Assembly: GCA_037367405.1 (NCBI GenBank)
Contig: JAZKJV010009618.1
Coordinates: 372,001-436,000, forward strand
Direction of reading: 5' to 3'
Source of the DNA: Ottelia alismoides
Lineage: Eukaryota; Streptophyta; Magnoliopsida; Alismatales; Hydrocharitaceae
Length of the DNA stretch: 64,000 nt
This document shows, one piece after another, positions 56,499 through 64,000 of this stretch. How positions within the stretch are numbered: the first letter of the stretch is position 1; each line of letters begins with the position of its first letter. The notes under the pieces were generated by a model that saw only the letters and a list, made by a program, of their open reading frames with translations, made no database searches and had not been told where the DNA came from. The translations under genes were made by a program, and so were the position numbers.

Positions 56499-57104
56499 TA
56501 TATATGTATAAAATCATAAATTTAAATATTCCCTAACATATTCACCATATATGTTACAAACTTCTAAATATGTAACATTCTTTGTATGAGATGCATTGAA
56601 TCTTATCATCTTGTAAATATGTAATATTCTTTGTATGAGATGCCTTGAATCATAACTCGTATTATCATCCCTATACAATGCAAAGCTTATTATGTAACAT
56701 ATGACCTCCCTTAATGTTGGCAGGCAGATCCCGTTCATATACAATGCCTCCCGACACGCGAAACAAAATTAAGTGCCCAACATATATGATTAACATACAC
56801 GACATACAATATGTTGTTTTATATATGTATATGACTATGATATATGTTGATATGCTTTGAATCCTTACGATATGTTATGTTGAACCCAGTTGAAGAACCG
56901 TTCTATGCACCCCTAGTCGCACCATACCCTACCGTCACCAAGGTCTCGCTACTCGCAACAATAAAGTATGCTGTATAGTTTATGTTATATAACATTAGGA
57001 TTTACGACATGCATATATGACTAACATACAATTTGTTAAACATACAATAAATACATATGAGCGAGTAACAAATTAAATTGTTAATAATTGATTTATTTTT
57101 GGTG
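56499..57104. other. no gene seen; AT-rich, one repeat shared with 6335-6381
   Basis: 56889-56934 (AGTTGAAGAACCGTTCTATG then GTCGCACCATACCCTA) recurs at 6335-6381 inside a hAT-like element. The rest is ATATGTTA-type low-complexity DNA. Confidence 0.5.
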
Positions 57105-57250
57105 GAAAAAGAGGATGGGGTCCCAAGATGGAACCCACCATGAGGCTCATATATATTAGTAAGGAAAAAAGTTACAACAATTGTGCCAAGACGTAATCAA
57201 GGCCTTACTCTGCTTCAATACATAATTATTAAACCTAACACATAAAATAA
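57105..57250 (-). mobile_element. LINE 3' tail fragment
   Basis: The minus strand ends ...GGTGGGTTCCATCTTGGGAC and CCCATCCTCTTTTTCC, equivalent to the ends of the LINEs at 6775-6830 and 45972-46040. Short, non-coding, 5'-truncated. Confidence 0.5.
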
Positions 57251-57490
57251 ATAAATATTATATAATACATCAGGAGCTGTTCGAATTATTGGAGCTCACG
57301 GTTCGATCTCGCGGAGCTCATGGCTCAGGGAGCGTCAGGAGGGTTATTGACCGGCTGGAAGAAAGACGACTTCGAATTATTGGAGGAGTCCAAGTCACTA
57401 TTCTGTTTGTCTGTGAGGTTGAAAAGGAGTGCTGATGACCTTTTCTATCTGTGTCACAAATGTCTATGGTCCCTTGGGTAATGAGGGAGG

Positions 57491-57805
57491 TGTTAGAAAA
57501 TAGAGAATGCTGAAGCGTATAAGAAATAAAGATAGAAAACTTGAACATAAGACGGGATTTTACATGAAAACCTACTCCCTAAGGAGCAGGATGAAACCAC
57601 AAGAGAAGGCCTCAAAGGGCCAGGTTATGCATTGCACTTTCTCAAATGATACAATGGGTGTGGGGGTCTATATATAGACCCCACTGAGTCTCCACATCTC
57701 CAAATTGGTAGATGTGGGACTAAACTCTGGATGGGGTAAATGGATCCTGGAGGTATCCATTTACCCATCTACAACATAATAGACACACAACCAAATACTC
57801 CAACA
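57491..57805 (-). repeat. 3' LTR of element B
   Basis: TGTTAGAAAATAGAG...TACTCCAACA, 315 bp. Contains GGGGGTCTATATATAGACCC near 57661-57680, a promoter-like palindrome. Confidence 0.9.
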
Positions 57806-57984
57806 CTCCCCCTCAAGCTAGAGCATGCAATGCCCAGCTTGGACAAACGAAAAGAAACTCAACTCACACTACATAACACTACATACAATATCAACTCAAC
57901 GTGCACAACTGTCGGCTGCTATCGAGGACGTTGCTTTTTATGACGTGCATGTGAGGAGGACGAACGGGCTGAAGTGTGAGTCTG

Positions 57985-58215
57985 TTGAATCTCCTCGTCG
58001 GAGAGCATGTGCTCTATACTGCACCTGTCAGAGTCACTACAATTGAAATGAGTCTCCTCGTTGGAGTACTCTGGCCCGCCACAACAATGTGGACAACTGC
58101 TCCATCTTTGAAAAGGGTCGAACTGAAAAGGCCATGGAAGTGCAATCCTCGTCGGAGTCCACGGTCGTTGGAGAATGGAGTCTGAAAGAAGTCTCCTCGT
58201 CGGAGAACTGAGTCT
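57985..58215. repeat. CTCCTCGTCGGAG motif repeats inside element B
   Basis: Near-palindromic CTCCTCGTCGGAG at 57991, variants at 58051, 58146 and 58193; element A has one at about 19076. Spacing is irregular (40-95 bp). Confidence 0.6.
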
Positions 58216-59937
58216 CTCCCATATGGCACAAAGAATGGTATTCTACTCTGGAGTACCTATGATACCACATGAAAACTCTGGCCGACAAAATAAGAAGAAT
58301 GATGGGAACCATGACAAAATGGCAAACATGTGCTCATTTGAAAGAAGACCGCATACTCGTGCGTGTCTGAAATCAAAGACTCGGGATCGATCGTCGAGTT
58401 TGAACAACTGCGCATCAAACTGTGGACTCGAAATCTGAACGTTGAGTTTGAAACTGCACATGGAGAATCTTCATTTGCAGAACTGTAGAGTCTGAAATCT
58501 GAATGGTCTGCAATATGGAGTTTGGAGAATCTGGAAAATCTGTCTCTACATATACTCCCCCTTTCTCCTACACTTGTCGGAAAATCGACATCGACAAAGT
58601 CGTGAGAAGACAACAAAGATAGTAAAATGGGGAGAAAACAAAACCAAATAAATCGTCACCTTTTTCTTCGGCTTTTTTTCTCGACTATTTCATTCCATTT
58701 TTTTAATAGCTGGCACACACATTTTTTTAATAAGACGTTGCCTTCCCTTTTTTTTATACGACTTTCCCTTCAATTTTTTGAAACATTTTTTCAATCATCA
58801 TTTTTTAAATACGTGTACGACTTTTTATTGTACACATCTTTTTTTTCTTTCAAAATATCTTTTTTGAATACGGTCCAAAGGGCCCGAACATACAGCTCTC
58901 TCTTTTTTACTTGGGCTCTCTAACAAATAGCCCCCACAGTTTTATTAAATCAGGCCCCCACTCGGTAGGGCTCATTTAGCCCAACAGATATTTTTTTAAA
59001 AGGGCCCGCAACCCTTACTTAGGGTTCCCAACACGGGAACCCCTCTTAGAATGCCGCCGCTGGAGGAGATTGCGTGCCTCCTGCGCCTCTAGGGTCACGC
59101 ATAGGTGCTCGAGGGCGCTGCCATGATGCGAGGCGCGAGGAGGAGCTCGCGCAAGGAGCTCCTTCTGCGCGAAGGAGGATCTGAAGAGCGTGGAGATCGA
59201 CCTGGGCTTGGGGGAGTTCTTGTGCCTGGAAGGAGCACCATACCATACATGGAGAGGAGGGAGTTGCGCTATCTCGTGCTGCTTGGAGGCTAAGGTTTCG
59301 CGTGAACCCGCAACCGCCTGTTGCGAGGAAGGAGGGACACACATGTGCCGACCGACAGGAGACAGAGATCGGGATGCTGCCAAGAGAAGGCATGCCGTTC
59401 AGGGGCTCCGCTCGCTGCTCCTTCTGTCGGTAGGATTCCACTGGAGCCGTGGGTGCTGCGGCAGCACGTGCTGCGCGTGGATCGCGCCGCCACGATTGGG
59501 TGTCCTTGTTGCTGGAGTGTCGCCAATGGCACTTGCAGATGTGCGTTGAGCAGATCTGGAAAGAAGGGGAGCGCCGTCGCCTTTTGGATGCCGCAACCGA
59601 GGGTTGCGCGCGCGAGAAGTCGAGCCTGGATATGGAGCGCCTCCTGCGCAAACTCCGCTGGTGAGGAGTGGCGATGGGGAACACTCCTTGCCATTGCTGG
59701 AGATCTTCGCTTGGGTCGATGCCAGGTCTTGGAGGGAAGAGGCTGCTAGTTCAAGAACGATTGGGCGTTCTGGGGTTCCAGAAAACCCTTGGAAAAACGA
59801 CTATCGACCAGATCTTGGAAAAAATTATAACTCTTCACAAATTAACCAAGAACAAGAACATAGTATGTTCTGCTAATCAAATCTCGAACAAATATCAAAC
59901 ATAAAAATCCCCGAGAATCGAACTCGCTCTGATACCA

Positions 59938-60230
59938 TGTTAGAAAATAGAGAATACGGACGCGTATTAGAAATAAAGATAGAAAACTTGAACATAAGAC
60001 ATGATTTTACGTGGAACCCTACTCCCTAAGGAGCGGGATGAAACCACAGGAGAAGGCCTCAAAGGGTCAGGTTATGCATTGCACTTTCTCAAAGGATACA
60101 ATGAGCCCCCACCGAGTCTCCACATCTCCAAACTGGTAGATGTGGGACTAAACTCTGGATGGGGTAAATGGATCCTTGAGGTATACATTTACCCATCTAC
60201 ATAATAGACGCACAACCAAATACTCCAACA
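59938..60230 (-). repeat. 5' LTR of element B
   Basis: 293 bp, same ends as the left LTR. More diverged from its partner than the LTR pair of element A, and it has lost the TATA-like segment. Confidence 0.88.
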
Positions 60231-61360
60231 TGAGGCATATTGGCGGTTGAGTTGGAACAGCTGGGTCTGACGAATGCGACCGAGGTTTGGATCATTGGGG
60301 GGAACCTTAATGTCATGCTTCTCCCAGATGATCATCCTCAGAGGAGTGGAGGAGGCGACCCCGGCTCGAAGGAGTTGTGGAGAGTGGCTCATTCTCTGGG
60401 CCTATCGATTATCGGTGCGACTGGCTGTGCTTTCACTTGGCGCAGCGTGATGTCATGGTCCAGACTGGACAGATTCCTACTATCGCATGAGGGAACAGAG
60501 AACTTCCCTATGTCACGGACTTGGATGTTGCCACGGGCTCATTCCGACCACACACCGATAATGTGGTCTTCTGGGGAGGAAAAAAGAAACAGATTCTGCT
60601 TTCGATTCGAATGGAATTGGCTTCTGGAGGAAGGATTCAGGGAAGATATTGAGGGGAAATGGAGAGGTTGGTCCCCAGAGGGTTCGACTGTCTCAAGGAT
60701 GGCAACAAAACTGCTGTTGTTAAGGTCGTTCCTTAGCACATTCGGCAGGGAGGTGAAAGCAAGGCTGAGGGCTAGAAAGGAGGCGGCTTGGGCCGAAGTT
60801 GCTCGGTTAGACGGTATAGATGATGAGAGGGGTCTGGGTCAGGAGGAGTTGACAGAGAGACTGGGCTTTCTCGAGGAATTATTGTAGGAAGACAAGAAGG
60901 AAGAGGTGGAGTGGTGGCAAAGATCTAGACAAAAGTGATTGAAAGAAGGGGACACCAATACGAGATTCTTCCACATGATGGCATCAGGGAGGCGGAGAAG
61001 AAATAACTTACACGAAATCGAGGTGAGGCGTAAGAGTTTCGGGGGAGGCGCATATAAGGAGCAAGTTGCGGGGTCATTTTATTGAAGCATCGTGAAGAAG
61101 AGGAGAAGGATGGGGGTGGCTAGGAGGAGGTGTGGGGATGTTGTCCGGTGAGCAGATAAAGGCTCTTGTTTTCCCATTTACAGAGGAGGAGGCGAAGCGG
61201 GCTGCGCGGGGCTTGAATGCGGATGGAGCCCCTGGCCCAGATGGCTTCCCCGTCCTGTTTTACCGCGAGTTTCGGGGACTGGTAAAGGAAGAGGTCTTGG
61301 AGGTGATGAACGAGTTCAGGGAAGGGAAAAGAGGGTTTGAGAAGGTCAACAGTGCATTAA

Positions 61361-61504
61361 TGTAGAGATATATTATTCACTTATGTACTTTTCTTATATT
61401 TTTATTTTCTGTTGGACTCTTTATGTATTTTACCCATAGGCTGCTCTCCTATATAAGAGAGCCTAGGGCGGATGGAATAAACAAGTTTTCTCATTTTCCC
61501 AACA
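61361..61504 (+). repeat. 5' LTR of Copia J (144 bp)
   Basis: TGTAGAGATATATTATTC...CATTTTCCCAACA. Contains CTCCTATATAAGAGAGCCTA (61447-61466), the LTR promoter TATA region shared with Copias F and I. Confidence 0.9.
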
Positions 61505-61516
61505 TGGTATCAGAGC
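61505..61516 (+). promoter_or_regulatory. Primer-binding site of Copia J
   Basis: TGGTATCAGAGC directly follows the LTR end CCCAACA. It is the standard plant Copia PBS for initiator tRNA-Met and fixes the LTR boundary. Confidence 0.92.
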
Positions 61517-61599
61517 GACGGTCCTAGACCGGATTTCTCGAGCCAAACCCTAACCCTAGCCTCCACCCTCAAGCCCCACGCCGCACGCCGCCTCGCGCT

Positions 61600-61870
61600 G
61601 TGCGTGCCTGCGCGCAGGTTGTTCATGCGCATCTGTGCGCCATCTCTCGCATAGTGCATCGCCTCTCCTACGCACACGCTGTGCGTGCCTGCGCGTAGGG
61701 ACAACCGCGCATCTGCGCGCCGTCTCCTGCATCATCGGTGCGTACATCTGTGCACAACACTCGTGCAGCACTCGCGCATCTGCGTGCCAGTGCGTCTGTG
61801 CTCCTGTGCGTGCCCTTGACGTGATCCTGCACGCGCATCTGCGTGCATATCTACGTACGTAATATTCGTG
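61600..61870. repeat. Degenerate GCGCATCTGTGCG repeats in the Copia J leader
   Basis: Repeated words such as GCGCATCTGTGCGCC and GTGCGTGCCTGCGC between PBS and gag, complementary in type to the AGATGCACAC tract of Copia I (44215-44400). Untranslated. Confidence 0.7.
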
Positions 61871-62034
61871 CGCATGCAACCCTAGTCCAGCGCGCGACTC
61901 CAACCTCGTTTCGCGCACGCGTTTCCAGATTGATGGGTTTGGTTGCTTGCGTCTACACATGCAACTAAACCCGCTCATGTCTGTGTAGACAAAATCATCT
62001 ATTCAGTCTACTCCCCTAGTCTTCCTATATCATA

Positions 62035-62840
62035 ATGTCAGAAAACAAGGTAGACATTTCATCTACAGGCACCTTCAGAGGTCCAACGCCTATTGTGAAG
62101 ATGGATGGTTCAAACTATGAACTGTGGGCCATGCAGTTCATGAGCATGATGAAGTCAACCGGTAAGAAGCACATTCTTACTGAGGAGGAGCCTGCTGAGA
62201 AGACATGGGTTAATGCCTCTTGTGAGGCAGATGATGTATATGCCAAAGTCTGGCTTTAAGGAACATTAGCAATTGAGATTGCTAACGATATTCTCCATCA
62301 GCCCACTGCCAAAGCAATATGGGACATTCTGGCTGTTACCTATTCACATGCAAAGAATGAGACGAAGATTCTGCAACTTCAATATGACATTTTTACAATC
62401 AAGCAGAATGGTCGGACTCTCCACTCATTGTACACGTCGCTACGTGGAATGTTTGAGAAGCTCTATAGCTTCATGCCTCTTACAGCCACTCCAGAGCAGC
62501 AGAAGACCTATCGGAATGCCACTATGGTGGGTGTTTTTCTTGCTACCCTTGATCTTGAGTACGAGGCAACACGTTCTCAGATCTTGGCGGATTCTACTAT
62601 TCCTCACTATGGAGGAAGTTTTTCATAGGCTGAGTCGTATCACTGTTCCCTCGTCTTCTACGAATCCAACAACCTCAACCATGGCAACAAATCGAGGTCG
62701 TGGAGGTCTTCATCAGTTCCGTGGCCGTGGACCTCGCGGCAGAGGAGGCCGTGTTCGGCCATCATGTACTTTTTGCCATCGTTCTGGACATACCGAAGAC
62801 ATATGCTATTCCAAGCATGGATTTCCGGCTTCTGCATGAG
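62035..62840 (+). pseudogene. Copia J gag
   Basis: ATG at 62035: MSENKVDISSTGTFRGPTPI, VKMDGSNYELWAMQFMSMMK, then after an in-frame TAA at 62257 EIANDILHQPTAKAIWDILA and LQLQYDIFTIKQNGRTLHSL. The zinc knuckle CTFCHRSGHTEDIC is at 62766-62807. One more frame change occurs near 62610 and a TGA at 62838. Otherwise well preserved. Confidence 0.87.
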
Positions 62841-63055
62841 TCGCTGAACAGATCGAGCCCCCAGCTGCATCATCTATGGATCAATGCTTTGATGATCTTG
62901 TAGCCTGTCTGAGGGGCATCATTCCTCCATCTGGTCCCGCTGCATCAACACCTACTTCTGAGAGTCACGCCGACGTTGCCGCTTCTGCATCTGCATCCAC
63001 CAGTACATCAGGTAGCACTTAAGCATTCACGAGCAGTAGTGGATCAGATACTTTA

Positions 63056-64000
63056 GAGTGGATTATGGACTCTGGTGCTACACATCATCTGTGTGGTGAT
63101 CAAGGTCTACGTACAAGATACAGACAGGTTTCTCCAGGCTGTACAGTGGTTATTGCTAATGGAACACATTCCCCGATTACTGGTCAGGGGGAGATTAGAC
63201 TGATACCATCCATGCATCTCAAGAACGTGTTATATGCACATGATATTTCGATGAATTTGTTGTCCATTAGCCAACTTACAAAGGATTTACACTGTCAAGC
63301 AATTTTTGATCCATCCTCTCTTGTTTTTCCGGACATCCTTACGGGCAACGTGATTGGGCGTGGCTATGAGCAAGGCGGCCTCTATCGACTTAATCGGACT
63401 CCTTATGCTGGAACATCAACTCTACCTGCTGGATCCATCTCCCCATTATTGTGGCACCTGCGCTTTGAACATCTGCCGCTTCAGAAGCTGCGTCATGTGT
63501 TACCTCAGGTTTCACCTCACACGTCCATTCAATGTGAGGCTTGTCAGTTGGGAAAACATCATCGGTCTACTTTTCCCAGTCGTTAGTGTCGGAGTAGTAC
63601 CTCCAAGTTTGAGTTATTTCATGTCGATATATGGGGCCCTAGTCGCATTCCTGATCATCAGGGACACATGATTTTTATAGTTATTGTGGATGATTTCTCT
63701 CATGTGTCGTGGGTATTTCTGTTAAAGAATAAATCTGAAGCGGGGAATATTATCATAAATTTCATTAATGAAGTTCGTAATGGCTTTTCTGCATCTGTTA
63801 ATATTGTGAGAAGTGATAATGCCCTGGAATTCTGTACTCATACCCTATCCAGTTATTTTTCATCTCAAGGGATTATCCACCAAACATCTTGTGCCTATAC
63901 TTCCCAACAGAATGGGGTTGCTGAAAGGAAACATTGTCATTTACTCGATGTCACCAGGTCGCTTCTTATACAGAGTCATGTCTCTCATTCTTTCTGGGGT
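63056..64000 (+). pseudogene. Copia J protease and integrase (window end)
   Basis: Protease WIMDSGATHHLCGD keeps the catalytic DSGA, unlike Copias F and I. Then MNLLSISQLTKDLHCQAIFD, pre-integrase LWHLRFEHLPLQKLRHVLPQ and CEACQLGKHHRSTFPSR with a stop at 63584. The integrase core in the next block has FHVDIWGPSRIPDHQGH, VIVDDFSHVSWVFLLKNKSE, IVRSDNALEF and QQNGVAERKHCHLLDVTRSL. All three D, D, E residues are present. Confidence 0.88.

Larger units (their letters stand above)
57491..60230 (-). mobile_element. Complete non-coding LTR element B (2740 bp)
   Basis: LTRs 57491-57805 (315 bp) and 59938-60230 (293 bp). Flanks GGAGG and TGAGG match 4 of 5. On the minus strand the PBS (59937-59926, TGGTATCAGAGC) joins the right LTR, and the polypurine tract (complement of 57806-57818) joins the left. 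Interior layout equals element A: TCTGAA-rich part, T-tract zone (58660-58880), GC-rich part (59040-59740), with no retroviral proteins. It interrupts the LINE M endonuclease. The right (5') LTR lacks about 20 bp, including the TATA-like CTATATATAG of the left one. Confidence 0.9.
57340..61360 (+). pseudogene. L1-type LINE M ORF2 (endonuclease to start of RT), interrupted
   Basis: GWKKDDFELLEESKSLFCLS (57350-57410) and CVTNVYGPLGNEG (57450-57487) begin the APE-type endonuclease. LTR element B then intervenes. From 60231: EVWIIGGNLNVMLLPDDHPQ, CAFTWRSVMSWSRLDRFLLS and the catalytic SDHTPIMW (60540-60565), linker EVKARLRARKEAAWAEVARL, LKEGDTNTRFFHMMASGRRR (after stops), and RT start LNADGAPGPDGFPVLFYREF (61214-61273). 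Cut at 61360 by Copia J. Stops at 60886 and 61083. Confidence 0.85.
61361..64000 (+). mobile_element. Copia retrotransposon J, 5' part (runs off the window)
   Basis: 5' LTR 61361-61504, PBS TGGTATCAGAGC at 61505-61516, repeat-rich leader, then gag, protease and integrase on the plus strand. Inserted in LINE M just after its RT start. The closest relatives in this window are Copias F and I. It has fewer lesions than either. Confidence 0.92.

Noticed and set aside
57280..57330. GGAGCTC/GAGCTCATGGCTC cluster as a hAT-like subterminal region
   Set aside because: Only one short cluster with no terminus or duplication, and it runs directly into LINE M endonuclease sequence.
59046..59684. 212-codon minus-strand frame in element B
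   Set aside because: Same GC-rich zone. Opposite-strand frames of similar length overlap it, and none resembles the element A frame.
1..64000. CRISPR array or bacterial operon
   Set aside because: Repeats here are irregular in spacing or belong to transposons. All recognisable proteins are eukaryotic transposable-element proteins with introns in some.

Overview
This window is repeat-rich nuclear DNA of a flowering plant. The evidence is the plant Copia primer-binding site TGGTATCAGAGC, plant-type L1 and RTE LINEs, PIF/Harbinger transposons with a Myb/SANT accessory ORF, a plant hAT (BED/DUF659) transposase, and a tRNA-derived SINE. I cannot name the species or lineage. I see no host gene, rRNA, tRNA gene or CRISPR. 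Almost all of the 64 kb is transposable elements nested in one another, and most coding remnants carry stops or frameshifts.

Layout. 1-2193: hAT transposase pseudogene (-). 3220-6840: truncated non-coding LTR element (C) next to a LINE 3' end, both cut by hAT-like non-autonomous elements. 7085-11949: Copia 5' end (-), split at its primer-binding site by a PIF/Harbinger element (8074-11759). 11990-16607: broken L1 LINE, a Ty3/gypsy-like 3' end with LTR, a LINE scrap and an RTE LINE 3' end. 17011-21315: Copia remnant (-) hosting a complete non-coding LTR element (A, 18524-21274). 21839-22873: a hAT-like MITE and a fold-back element. 23411-29433: Copia (+) hit by three hAT-like elements and one SINE. 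29445-32790: L1 LINEs (-). 32838-35252: hAT-like elements and a SINE. 35261-45971: SIRE-like Copia (-) with a second Copia (39700-44784) inside its gag. 45972-48640: LINE scraps and local duplications. 48650-55250: Copia (+) whose reverse transcriptase is split by a large PIF/Harbinger element (48797-54257) with an intact, spliced transposase. 55265-61360: LINE pieces, a SINE, and an L1 LINE (+) split by non-coding LTR element B (57491-60230). 61361-64000: start of another Copia (+), running off the window.

Two things stand out. First, the long non-coding 5' part of the Harbinger element at 48797-54257 carries an array in which CTGAGAGC and GCTCGATGATG are paired at a near-constant 12-nt spacing. 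These are a box D and a box C flanked by a complementary GAGC/GCTC stem, as in box C/D snoRNAs or kink-turns. Second, the window holds at least five sequence classes of short hAT-like non-autonomous elements. They share 8-bp target duplications and termini beginning CA, but each class has its own palindrome-rich subterminal sequence.

The nesting gives a relative order: LINEs and old Copias first, then the younger LTR elements, then Harbinger, hAT-like and SINE insertions. The 327-bp LTRs of element A differ at six positions by eye, all transitions, so A is fairly recent.
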